Shown piece after piece: positions 34,263 to 45,094 of a stretch of DNA of 64,000 nt. This stretch comes from Eubacteriaceae bacterium UBA1433 (GTDB taxonomy: Bacteria; Bacillota; Clostridia; Eubacteriales; UBA1433): contig DCTT01000018.1 of assembly GCA_002329295.1 (NCBI GenBank), positions 1,181 to 65,180 on the forward strand, given 5' to 3'. Below the pieces are notes generated by a model, which made no database searches, was not told where the DNA came from, and saw nothing but the letters and a program-made list of their open reading frames with translations. The position numbers and the translations under genes were made by a program. Each line of letters begins with the position of its first letter. Within the stretch, counting starts at the first letter, position 1.

Positions 34263-34634
34263 TCAGTTTTTTAGCTGTTTCATATAATTTTGAATTGCCG
34301 CAAAAGTCGCCTCGCTGATTTCGTGTTCCACTTTGCAAGCATCTTCATCGGCCGTTTCGTCATCAACGCCTAAAGCGATGAAAAAATCAGTCAGTACGTT
34401 ATGTCGCTCATAGATGCGTTTGGCGATGTCCATTCCCGCAGAAGTCAACGTAATTAATCCGTCGGTATCCATCGTAATATAGCCGTTTTCGCGAAGCCGT
34501 TTGGTGGCATAGCTGACACTGGGTTTTGTAACGCCTAATTCTGCGGCAATATCAACAGAACGTACATAGCCGTGTCGTTTTTTTAAAACAAGCATTGCTT
34601 CCAGATAATCTTCTGATGATTTTAATATTCTCAT
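34263..34634 (-). CDS. DtxR/MntR-family metal-dependent transcriptional repressor
   Basis: A 123-residue repressor with an N-terminal winged helix (about 5-62; recognition region GVTKPSVSYATKRL) and a dimerisation/metal domain; it lacks the SH3-like third domain of DtxR. Likely metal ligands are D9/E12, H78, and C100-x-x-E103-H104. The C-x-x-E-H pattern equals C102/E105/H106 of DtxR; manganese-type MntR has E at the cysteine position. This favours iron sensing, as does its place divergent from feoAAB with GTTAG-N6-CTAAC operators between them. It probably represses feo and, by the shared site, the ABC operon at 25.7 kb. Metal specificity is an inference. Confidence 0.9.
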   Translation of the reverse strand: MRILKSSEDYLEAMLVLKKRHGYVRSVDIAAELGVTKPSVSYATKRLRENGYITMDTDGLITLTSAGMDIAKRIYERHNVLTDFFIALGVDDETADEDACKVEHEISEATFAAIQNYMKQLKN

Positions 34635-34707
34635 AATGATTTTTTCCCCGCATTCAATGAATCTACAGTCACGTTAACATATTTGATAAAAAAAGACAAG
34701 AAAATGC

Positions 34708-34736
34708 TTGACATATTGAGTTAGAGGCGTTAAACT
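34708..34736 (+). promoter_or_regulatory. Promoter of the feo operon
   Basis: TTGACA (34708-34713), 17-base spacer, TAAACT (34731-34736). The -10 box lies inside the degenerate first operator and the second operator covers the expected start site. Confidence 0.75.
34720..34735 (+). promoter_or_regulatory. Degenerate DtxR-type operator at the feo promoter
   Basis: GTTAG-AGGCGT-TAAAC, one base off the GTTAG-N6-CTAAC pattern, located between the -35 and -10 boxes and overlapping the latter. It starts 25 bases before the perfect site. Confidence 0.5.
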
Positions 34737-34744
34737 ATTCGATA

Positions 34745-34760
34745 GTTAGACAAAACTAAC
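34745..34760 (+). promoter_or_regulatory. DtxR-type operator of the feo operon
   Basis: GTTAG-ACAAAA-CTAAC, a perfect 5-base-arm palindrome over the expected start site, also extended by A/T (AGTTAG..CTAACT). Confidence 0.82.
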
Positions 34761-34801
34761 TAAAAAACAAATTGTCTGTAATCGGAAAGGCGGCGAGAAG
34801 A

Positions 34802-35011
34802 ATGGTATTGTCAAAGGCGGAAATCGGAAAGCCTGTCTGCATTCGGGAAATTCAAGGTGAAAATGAGATGCGAAAACACTTGGGTGAGTTGGGTTTGGTG
34901 GTAGGAGAAGAGGTTAGCATCGTATTGAAATGCGCAGGGAATTTTATTCTGCAAGTAAAAGACAGCCGCTTGGCATTGGATGCCGGAATGGTAAACAGAA
35001 TTATTATTTAG
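34802..35011 (+). CDS. feoA: FeoA-domain protein (first)
   Basis: A 69-residue SH3-like FeoA protein. ATG 34802 is chosen because AAAGGCGG lies before it; a TTG ten codons upstream overlaps the leader. HLGELGLVVGEEVSIV is the FeoA core. FeoA proteins bind FeoB and help ferrous iron uptake. Two feoA genes in tandem before feoB are common in Clostridia. It is the first gene of the operon. Confidence 0.88.
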   Translation: MVLSKAEIGKPVCIREIQGENEMRKHLGELGLVVGEEVSIVLKCAGNFILQVKDSRLALDAGMVNRIII

Positions 35012-35027
35012 TGGGAGGAGACGAAAA

Positions 35028-35249
35028 ATGAAAACATTACGGGACGCTAAAATCGGCGAAATTGTCGTTGTGGCAAAATTACACGGTGAAGGAGCGACGA
35101 AACGGCGCATTATGGATATGGGCATTACAAAGGGCACCAATATTTTTGTTCGCAAATCCGCGCCGCTGGGTGACCCATTGGAGATCAATGTGCGCGGCTA
35201 TGAGCTTTCTTTGCGAAAGGCTGATGCGGAAATGATTGAAATCAAATAA
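35028..35249 (+). CDS. feoA: FeoA-domain protein (second)
   Basis: A 73-residue FeoA protein. RRIMDMGITKGTNIFVRKSAPLGDP and the closing VRGYELSLRKADAEMIEI are classic FeoA. It follows the first FeoA after 16 bases with GGGAGGAG upstream, and is more canonical than the first. Confidence 0.93.
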   Translation: MKTLRDAKIGEIVVVAKLHGEGATKRRIMDMGITKGTNIFVRKSAPLGDPLEINVRGYELSLRKADAEMIEIK

Positions 35250-35265
35250 TTTTTTTAAGCAAAAA

Positions 35266-35281
35266 GTTAGACAAGGCTAAC
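35266..35281 (+). promoter_or_regulatory. DtxR-type operator between feoA and feoB
   Basis: GTTAG-ACAAGG-CTAAC, a perfect match to the operator pattern, 16 bases before the feoB start and just before its ribosome site. The first eight bases equal those of the main feo operator. Either a roadblock site or the mark of an internal promoter. Confidence 0.78.
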
Positions 35282-35297
35282 TAAAAAAGGAGGAGAC

Positions 35298-37460
35298 ATG
35301 AAAATCAACATTGCCCTTGCAGGGAATCCGAACAGTGGAAAAACCACGCTTTTCAATCGATTGACCGGTTCAAATCAATATGTAGGTAACTGGCCAGGCG
35401 TGACGGTTGAAAAAAAAGAAGGAAGAGTCAAAGACAATAAAAACATCATTATCCAGGATTTGCCGGGAATTTATTCGCTGTCGCCTTATTCACCGGAAGA
35501 GGCCATTGCGAGAAAATATTTATTGGAAGAGAAACCGGACGCTATTATCAATGTTGTAGATGCTACCAATATGGAACGAAATCTGTATTTGACCACTCAG
35601 CTGGCGGAATTAGGCATACCGGTGATAGTTGCCTTAAATATGATGGATGTTGTAAGGAAAAATAAAGATGAAATAAATTTAAAAAAGATGAGCAGAGCCC
35701 TAGGTTGCGAAGTGGTGGAAATCAGTGCTTTGAAAGGAGAGGGTATTGAGCGGTTGATGGACAAAGCCGTTGCAGCAGCGATGAACAAGGAGAGAAGAGA
35801 GCCGCTGCATGTGTTTACAGGCAGCGTGGAACACGCAATCGCTCATATAGAAGAATCGATTTTGGATAAGGTAGACCACGGGGCGATGCGATGGTATGCG
35901 ATAAAAATTTTTGAAAGAGATGAGCAGACTTTACAAAAATTAAATTTAGGAGACGATCTCCTAGAACACCTGGAAAAACATATTACAGACTGTGAAAGCG
36001 AGATGGACGACGATGCGCAAAGTATTATTACCACTCAACGTTACGCATATATCAAGAATATCGCTGAAGAGGCGGTGAAGAAAAAAGCGCCGAAATTCAG
36101 TCTTTCCGCTTCCGATAAAATCGATCGAATTGTAACCAATCGTATTTTGGCGCTGCCGATTTTTGCTGCTGTCATGTTTGTGGTTTATTATATATCCATC
36201 GGCTCCGTAGGCGCTTGGGTTACTGATTGGACAAATGAGACATTGTTTTCAGAAATCATAGCCGGCAATCTGCGCACCTGGATGGAAGCTGTCGGCATGC
36301 AGGCATGGTTCGTCGGTTTGGTTGTGGACGGGATAGTGGGCGGGGTGGGCGCTGTGTTGGGTTTTGTGCCGCAAATGCTGATCTTGTTTCTCATGCTTTC
36401 GATTTTGGAGGATATCGGTTATATGGCGCGTGTTGCCTTTATTATGGACCGCATCTTCCGCAAATTCGGACTTTCGGGCAAAAGCTTTATTCCGATGTTG
36501 ATTGGATCGGGGTGCAGTGTGCCCGGTATCATGGCTTGCAGAACCATTGAAAACGAAAGAGATCGAAGAATGACAATTATGACCACAAGTTTTGTTCCCT
36601 GCGGAGCAAAAATGCCCATTATTGCACTGTTTGCCGGCGCTTTGTTTGGCGGCAGCGGCTTCGTGGCTGTGTCCGCCTATTTTATCGGAGTGGCGGCCGT
36701 CTTGGTTTCGGGTGTTATTTTAAAGAAAACGAAGGCTTTTTCAGGAAAACCGGCTCCGTTTGTAATGGAGTTGCCGCCTTACCATGCTCCTGCTTCAAGC
36801 AACGTACTTCATGCCACTTGGGAGAGAGGCTGGAGCTTTATCAAACGTGCAGGAACCATTATTTTAGCCTCTGCCGTTGTGTTGTGGTTTTTGCAAAGCT
36901 TCGGTATAGAGTCAGGAACACTGACAATGGTAGAAGACAACAATACAAGTTTACTTGCTTCTATCGGCAACGCAGTGGCGATACTCTTTAAACCTTTGGG
37001 CTTTGGCGACTGGAAAGCAGCAGTTGCCACCTTTACAGGGCTGATAGCAAAGGAAAATGTGGTGGGCACCTTCGGTGTGTTATATGGTATGGCGGAAGTA
37101 GCCGAAAACGGTGCAGAAATCTGGAGTGCCTTAGCGGCAGATTATACAGCGCTTACTGCTTACAGTTTTATGATCTTCAATTTGCTTTGCGCACCTTGTT
37201 TTGCTGCGATTGGAGCCATTAGAAGAGAAATGAACAGCGCAAAATGGACGTGGTTATCTATCGGATATCTTACAATTTTTGCTTATGCGATTTCGTTTTT
37301 GGTGTATCAATTCGGCCAGTTTTTCTTAAACAAAGTTTGGGGTGTGGGAACCGTAGCAGCATTGATAGTTCTTGTCGGAATGCTGTGGCTTTTGTTTAGA
37401 AAAAATAAATATGATACGGAAAGATTCACTGCTGCAGTACTGGCAAATCAGGTGAAATAA
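35298..37460 (+). CDS. feoB: Ferrous iron transport protein B
   Basis: A 720-residue FeoB, the main anaerobic ferrous iron transporter. The N-terminal G domain has G1 GNPNSGKTT (9-17), G3 DLPG (54-57) and G4 NMMD (114-117). A helical linker precedes the membrane domain (from about 285), with two gate regions; FIPMLIGSGCSVPGIMACR and FVPCGAKMPI contain the conserved cysteines of the proposed iron path. AAAAAAGGAGGAG precedes ATG. All key motifs are present. Confidence 0.97.
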   Translation: MKINIALAGNPNSGKTTLFNRLTGSNQYVGNWPGVTVEKKEGRVKDNKNIIIQDLPGIYSLSPYSPEEAIARKYLLEEKPDAIINVVDATNMERNLYLTTQLAELGIPVIVALNMMDVVRKNKDEINLKKMSRALGCEVVEISALKGEGIERLMDKAVAAAMNKERREPLHVFTGSVEHAIAHIEESILDKVDHGAMRWYAIKIFERDEQTLQKLNLGDDLLEHLEKHITDCESEMDDDAQSIITTQRYAYIKNIAEEAVKKKAPKFSLSASDKIDRIVTNRILALPIFAAVMFVVYYISIGSVGAWVTDWTNETLFSEIIAGNLRTWMEAVGMQAWFVGLVVDGIVGGVGAVLGFVPQMLILFLMLSILEDIGYMARVAFIMDRIFRKFGLSGKSFIPMLIGSGCSVPGIMACRTIENERDRRMTIMTTSFVPCGAKMPIIALFAGALFGGSGFVAVSAYFIGVAAVLVSGVILKKTKAFSGKPAPFVMELPPYHAPASSNVLHATWERGWSFIKRAGTIILASAVVLWFLQSFGIESGTLTMVEDNNTSLLASIGNAVAILFKPLGFGDWKAAVATFTGLIAKENVVGTFGVLYGMAEVAENGAEIWSALAADYTALTAYSFMIFNLLCAPCFAAIGAIRREMNSAKWTWLSIGYLTIFAYAISFLVYQFGQFFLNKVWGVGTVAALIVLVGMLWLLFRKNKYDTERFTAAVLANQVK

Positions 37461-37661
37461 ATGACTTTGCAGACAGTGGTTCAAAATATTCCCACGTTGT
37501 TAGGCAGCGTTGTTGTCGCCGCAATCGTTATTGCCGTTATTGTAACGCATATTAAAAAACGCAAGAATGGTCAAGGTGGCTGCAACGGCTGTAGCAGCTG
37601 CGTTTATCATCATTGCAAAAAAAATACAGATAACACAAAAAGAAAAAGTTCATATTTGTAG
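37461..37661 (+). CDS. FeoB-associated Cys-rich membrane protein
   Basis: A 66-residue protein starting directly after the feoB stop. One membrane helix (about 12-30, TLLGSVVVAAIVIAVIV) is followed by a basic stretch and a cysteine cluster (GGCNGCSSCVYHHC, four Cys and two His). This is the standard small protein seen after feoB in Firmicutes, probably helping iron delivery or FeoB assembly on the cytoplasmic side. Confidence 0.9.
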   Translation: MTLQTVVQNIPTLLGSVVVAAIVIAVIVTHIKKRKNGQGGCNGCSSCVYHHCKKNTDNTKRKSSYL

Positions 37662-37983
37662 TATGTAGTATTCTGTAGCATAATAAATAAATAAATTATC
37701 ACATAAACCCCGCAATAAAATGTGCTTAATAGGCGAAAACAGAGAAGGATTGCGGGGTTTTTCATATGTAATAAGCGTTATTTTTTAAGTGATACTGGTG
37801 AGAAAAAAAGAAAAGAGTGTGTACTTAATAAGAAAAGCGAAAAAGGGTGTCTTGTCTTTCGACCGGATAATAAAGACTTTTTATAACGGAAATTGATAAA
37901 CCTCTTTTAAAAAAAAGGAACATGTTGTATCATAGATATAAACAAATTGTCAAAAATTCATAACGAGCAAAAAAGGTGAATGA
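37662..37983. other. Intergenic region after the feo operon
   Basis: No gene is seen. It holds the feo terminator (37705-37763) and AT-rich DNA before the BMP lipoprotein gene with no clear consensus promoter. Confidence 0.5.
37705..37763 (+). terminator. Terminator of the feo operon
   Basis: AACCCCGCAA (37706-37715) pairs with TTGCGGGGTT (37750-37759) around a 34-base loop, followed by T residues. Confidence 0.8.
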
Positions 37984-39042
37984 ATGAAAAAAATAATTGC
38001 AATATTGCTTTGCATGAGCCTTATCCTGACATGTTTTTCGGCATGCGGAATAAAAAGACCGGGGCAAAAAAAAGTCACTGTCGTGTTTTTAACGGACAGC
38101 AGCGGATTCTCGAGCGAAGATGATACAAATAAACAAATCAAAGACGCACTGGAAGGGCTGAAAAAAAGTGCGGGCATCGTGCCGACTTATAAAGAAGGAA
38201 AAGACAAAGAAAGCTATGTTTCAAATCTGAGAGAACTGGCGGAAAGCAAAGAGTATGACGTTATTTTAACGGTGGGATATGCCATGAGCAGGGCGGTAGA
38301 CAACGTGGCAAAAGAATACCCCGAACAGCTGTTTGTGACGATTGATTATCCTGTTAACAAAGACAATGTACTCTCTATTGTGTTTCGGGAAGAAGAAAGT
38401 GCGTTCTATAGCGGTGTGTTGGCTGCGTTGATGACAAAAACAAATAAAGTGGGTTTTGTCTCCTCTTTTGAAGGGCAAAATATGTCGCATTTATATGGAT
38501 TTTTGTTGGGCATAAGAGCAGTAGACCCTAATATAGCGGTCGAGATTGTCTACACGCATTCCTACACAGATTTGTCTACGGGCACGGCAGCGGCAGAAAA
38601 GCTGAAAGCGGCGGGTGTGGATGTTATTTATTCGTGTGCAACAGCACCTACATCGGCATTAGTTGATTATGCAAAAGAAAATAAGATGCTGGTCATTAAT
38701 TCAGATGTTTATAAATATGACTCAACAGACAAAGCGTTGATCAGTGAAGCGAGCAAAAAATATAAAAGTTCGGTGGAATACATTATTAATGCAGCCATAG
38801 AGGTTACGAAGGATGGCGAAGGAGCAAAGAGGGGAGGAATCAGCACGGAAAGTCGCTATGTCGGAATTGCCCAAAATGCCTTTGAGTTTTCTTTCAGCAG
38901 CAATGTGCCCAAAGACATTCGCGGGAAACTGGAAGCCGTACAAATTATGTTTACAAATTCGGAAATTGTTGTACCGACCGACGAAGCAGGTTACACAAAT
39001 TTCGATTTAAGCATTTTTGAAGGAAAATCATTTAAAAAATAA
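37984..39042 (+). CDS. BMP-family substrate-binding lipoprotein
   Basis: A 352-residue extracytoplasmic lipoprotein with lipobox CFSAC (lipidated C21). It is of the Bmp/PnrA-like family that binds nucleosides for ABC import: VVFLTDSSGFSSEDDTNKQ near the start, DVILTVGYAMSRAV, and KVGFVSSFEGQNMSHLYGFLLG correspond to the two-lobe core. The usual ATPase and permease genes do not follow, so the protein is an orphan here and must use distant partners or act as a receptor. AAAAAGGTG precedes ATG 37984. Confidence 0.87.
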   Translation: MKKIIAILLCMSLILTCFSACGIKRPGQKKVTVVFLTDSSGFSSEDDTNKQIKDALEGLKKSAGIVPTYKEGKDKESYVSNLRELAESKEYDVILTVGYAMSRAVDNVAKEYPEQLFVTIDYPVNKDNVLSIVFREEESAFYSGVLAALMTKTNKVGFVSSFEGQNMSHLYGFLLGIRAVDPNIAVEIVYTHSYTDLSTGTAAAEKLKAAGVDVIYSCATAPTSALVDYAKENKMLVINSDVYKYDSTDKALISEASKKYKSSVEYIINAAIEVTKDGEGAKRGGISTESRYVGIAQNAFEFSFSSNVPKDIRGKLEAVQIMFTNSEIVVPTDEAGYTNFDLSIFEGKSFKK

Positions 39043-39065
39043 ATGTATCTCTATGTGCAAACGCT

Positions 39066-39094
39066 TTGCATATCTTGTTTAGAAATAGTATAAT
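39066..39094 (+). promoter_or_regulatory. Promoter of the glycolysis operon
   Basis: TTGCAT (39066-39071), 17-base spacer, TATAAT (39089-39094), 48 bases before the gap start codon. No CggR-like repressor gene precedes gap. Confidence 0.8.
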
Positions 39095-39142
39095 AGAAAG
39101 GGAAAAATTTATCCAAATGGATAAAAATAAGGAGGATGCAAA

Positions 39143-40144
39143 ATGCCTGTAAAAGTTGGAATCAACGGATTTGGAAGAATTGGAAGGTTGGCCTTTCGTT
39201 TGATGTTTGACAATGAAGATTTTGAAATTGTTGCCATCAACACCAGGACGACCAGCACCATTGCCTATCTTTTGAAATATGATACGGCACAGGGGAAATA
39301 TGACAAAGAAATTAGCTATGACGGTACGCACTTGATCGTCGATGGTCAAAAAATAAGAGTTTTTACGGAAACGGAAGCGCCCAATATTCCTTGGGGAGAA
39401 GTGGGTGCGGATGTAGTCATTGAATCGACAGGAAAGCACAATACCTATGATGCCGCTCACGAACATATTGTTGCGGGGGCAAAAAAAGTTTTGGTGTCGG
39501 CGCCGGCAAAGGGCGATGTAAAAACCATTGTATACAATATCAATCATGATATTTTAGACGGAACAGAACAAGTAATCAGCGGTGCGAGCTGTACGACAAA
39601 CTGTCTTGCGCCTGTGGCAAAAGTGCTGAACGATGTATTTGGAATCGAGAAGGGTCTGATGAGTACGGTACATGCCTATACCACGGACCAGCGCTTGTTG
39701 GATAATTCGCATCCGAAAGATTTTCGACGTGCAAGAGCAGCGGCTGCCAATATTGTGCCCACTACAACCGGTGCGGCATCAGCGGTAGGCAAAGTCATCC
39801 CGCAACTGGCAGGCAAATTAGACGGAATTGCTCTGCGTGTGCCCACCATCACCGGATCGTTGGTGGACTTGGTTGTCGAATTAAAAAAGAATGTGACTGT
39901 AGAAGAAATCAACGCTGCAATGAAGGCGGCGGCAAACGAAACGCTGCATTATACGGAAGAAGAAATTGTTTCTTCGGATGTGATTGGAGTTGAAGCCGGC
40001 GGAGTGTTTGATGCCAAAGCTACGAGTGTGTTGGAAGTTGATGGAAAACAATTGGTCAAAGTGCTTGTCTGGTACGACAACGAAATGGGATACACTTCCC
40101 AATTGGTGCGCTTGGCGAAATATGTAGGAAATCAAATCAAATAA
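39143..40144 (+). CDS. gap: Glyceraldehyde-3-phosphate dehydrogenase, type I
   Basis: A 333-residue GAPDH that makes 1,3-bisphosphoglycerate. The nucleotide motif is GFGRIGR at 9-15; the catalytic cysteine is C150 in GASCTTNCLAP, and the catalytic His follows in the STVHAYT segment. After the second beta strand the sequence is AINTRTTST: the Asp that binds the NAD ribose in strict NAD enzymes is a Thr here, with an Arg next to it, so NADP use or mixed use is possible. AAGGAGG precedes ATG. It leads the gap-pgk-tpiA-gpmI-eno set. Confidence 0.96.
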   Translation: MPVKVGINGFGRIGRLAFRLMFDNEDFEIVAINTRTTSTIAYLLKYDTAQGKYDKEISYDGTHLIVDGQKIRVFTETEAPNIPWGEVGADVVIESTGKHNTYDAAHEHIVAGAKKVLVSAPAKGDVKTIVYNINHDILDGTEQVISGASCTTNCLAPVAKVLNDVFGIEKGLMSTVHAYTTDQRLLDNSHPKDFRRARAAAANIVPTTTGAASAVGKVIPQLAGKLDGIALRVPTITGSLVDLVVELKKNVTVEEINAAMKAAANETLHYTEEEIVSSDVIGVEAGGVFDAKATSVLEVDGKQLVKVLVWYDNEMGYTSQLVRLAKYVGNQIK

Positions 40145-40154
40145 ACGAAAAAAT

Positions 40155-40192
40155 AAGGAAGTGAAAATAGCAATTATTGAGCTTCCTTTTTT
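40155..40192 (+). terminator. Hairpin with T run between gap and pgk
   Basis: AAGGAAG (40155-40161) pairs with CTTCCTT (40182-40188) and is followed by T residues, 10 bases after the gap stop. It may stop part of the transcripts and so make gap more abundant than the rest. Confidence 0.6.
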
Positions 40193-40206
40193 CGATGGAG
40201 AAAGTT

Positions 40207-41400
40207 ATGAACAAAAAGACGATTCGAGACGTGTCCTTTCAAAACAAAACTGCTTTGGTGCGTGTGGATTATAATGTGCCGCTGGAAAACGGCGTAATTA
40301 CCAGCGACAAAAGAATAACAGCAAGTTTGCCGACGATTCAAGCCATTTTAGACGATGGCGGAAAAGTCATTTTGTGTTCCCACTTGGGGAGGCCGAAAGG
40401 AGAGGCTGACCCGCAATTTTCTTTAAAACCCGTGGCAGATAAATTATCTGAATTGCTGAAGCTGCCGGTCGTCTTTGCCGATGATGACAGGGTAACGGGG
40501 CAAAAAGCTGACGAGATTGTAAAGGCATTTAAACAATCCGAAAACAAAGTATTGTTATTGCAAAATACAAGGTTCAGAGCGGAAGAAACAAAAAATGCCG
40601 GTGACTTTGCCAAGGAATTGGCCGCCTATGGAGATGTTTTTGTCAATGATGCCTTTGGTACGGCGCATCGTGCCCATTCGTCCAATGTAGGTGTATGCGC
40701 CTATTTGGAAGGGGTATTGGGATTGTTGATGGAAAAGGAAGTCACAATGCTTTCAAAAGTATTCGACAACCCGAGGCGACCTTTTGTGGCGGTGTTGGGC
40801 GGTGCCAAGGTCAGCGACAAAATCGGCGTCGTGAAAAATTTAATTGAAAAGGTAGATACGATTTTGGTGGGCGGCGCCATGGCATATACATTTCTTAAGG
40901 CACAAGGCTATGCGATGGGTAAGTCTTTAGTCGAAGAAGACAAGGTGGATTTGGCAAGAGAGTTGATGGAAGAGGCGAAAAAGGCGAATGTGAAATTTTT
41001 ATTGCCTCTGGATATAAAAACGACCACAGTCTTTGAAGACACAAAAGAATTTGCTTTGCGCAAAGTGGACGGGTTGAGAGAAAATGAGATGGGCATGGAT
41101 ATCGGCGAAGAGACCATTGCTCTTTTCGCAGAAGAATTGAAAGATGCCAAAACCGTTGTTTGGAACGGCCCGATGGGAGTCTTTGAATTTGAGCATTTTG
41201 CAGAAGGGACTTTTCAAGTGGCGAGCGCCATTGCCGAAAGCGATGCTTACAGTGTTGTGGGGGGCGGAGATTCGGCAGCGGCAGTAAAAAAACTGGGATT
41301 TGAAAATCGCATTTCGCATATTTCTACCGGGGGAGGTGCCACACTGGAGTTTTTGGAAGGCATTGAACTGCCGGGAATTGCGGCAATGAGTGAAAAGTAG
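40207..41400 (+). CDS. pgk: Phosphoglycerate kinase
   Basis: A 397-residue PGK; transfers phosphate from 1,3-bisphosphoglycerate to ADP. Start ATG 40207 ([11 protein letters not shown]) follows GGAG; an earlier in-frame ATG overlaps the terminator hairpin. [16 protein letters not shown], and the C-terminal nucleotide loop VGGGDSAAA with FISTGGGA-like [13 protein letters not shown] are all present. Two-domain order and length are normal. Confidence 0.96.
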   Translation: MNKKTIRDVSFQNKTALVRVDYNVPLENGVITSDKRITASLPTIQAILDDGGKVILCSHLGRPKGEADPQFSLKPVADKLSELLKLPVVFADDDRVTGQKADEIVKAFKQSENKVLLLQNTRFRAEETKNAGDFAKELAAYGDVFVNDAFGTAHRAHSSNVGVCAYLEGVLGLLMEKEVTMLSKVFDNPRRPFVAVLGGAKVSDKIGVVKNLIEKVDTILVGGAMAYTFLKAQGYAMGKSLVEEDKVDLARELMEEAKKANVKFLLPLDIKTTTVFEDTKEFALRKVDGLRENEMGMDIGEETIALFAEELKDAKTVVWNGPMGVFEFEHFAEGTFQVASAIAESDAYSVVGGGDSAAAVKKLGFENRISHISTGGGATLEFLEGIELPGIAAMSEK

Positions 41401-41408
41401 GTGTTAAT

Positions 41409-42144
41409 TTGAGAAAGAAAATAATTGCCGGTAACTGGAAAATGAATATGACGGCAAAAGAAGCGGAAAATTTTTTAAAAAATATCAAAAGTAAAGTTCA
41501 AAATGCAAAAGCTGAAGTGGTGTTTTGTGTACCGTATTTGGCTATTGATGCTTCGTTGCGTGCGGTGGCAGGAACCGATATTTGTATCGGTGCGCAGAAC
41601 ATGCATTATCTGGACAACGGCGCTTATACGGGAGAGATTTCTGCGCCGATGCTTCAGGAAGCCGGTGTTGACTATGTCATTATTGGTCATTCGGAACGGC
41701 GAATGTATAACAATGAAACCGATGAGAGTGTCAATAAAAAAATTATCAAAGCCTTAGAAACAGACATCAAGCCCATCTTTTGCGTAGGAGAAAGCTTGCA
41801 GGAGCGAGAAGGAAATACTACGAAAGAAGTCATCGCTTCACAAATCAATAAAGGCCTTACAAATATCGAAAAAGAAAAGGTTGTCGATGTAACGATTGCT
41901 TATGAACCTATTTGGGCGATTGGTACAGGCAAAACAGCAACCGATGAGCAAGCCAATGAAGTTTGCGCCTTTATACGAGAGATTTTAAGAGAAAAGTATG
42001 ACGATGCAGCTGAAAGAATCAGTATTTTATATGGCGGAAGCGTGAACGAAAAAAACATCGGCGGGCTGATGCATATGTCGGATATTGACGGCGCGTTGGT
42101 AGGGGGAGCGAGTTTGAAGGAGACCTTTGCGGAGATTGTCCATT

Positions 42145-42152
<8 letters not shown>
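41409..42152 (+). CDS. tpiA: Triosephosphate isomerase
   Basis: A 247-residue TIM-barrel enzyme. Catalytic residues are K11 (GNWKMN), H94 (VIIGHSERR) and E166 (AYEPIWAIGTG). The start is TTG at 41409, chosen because the family begins RKKIIAGNWKMN and the nearest ATG would cut into the active site. It lies 8 bases after pgk and overlaps the gpmI start. Confidence 0.96.
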
Positions 42153-44989
<2,837 letters not shown>

Positions 44990-45014
44990 TTCCATAAAAA
45001 TGGTTTGACCTGCC

Positions 45015-45042
45015 TTGTTATTTCGGCCGGATATGGTATAAT
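45015..45042 (+). promoter_or_regulatory. Possible promoter of D-2-hydroxyacid dehydrogenase 2
   Basis: TTGTTA (45015-45020), 16-base spacer, TATAAT (45037-45042), 52 bases before the start codon. Confidence 0.55.
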
Positions 45043-45094
45043 AGTATCATAAATGGTTAGATAAAAAAATCAAACAGAAAGTGAGAGGAAGATT

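Noticed and set aside
45053..45070. GTTAG half-site before dehydrogenase copy A, considered as an iron-type operator
   Set aside because: Only one half-site is present; no CTAAC at the required spacing. The same holds for a GTTAG near 52069 before the glutamate-synthase-like gene.
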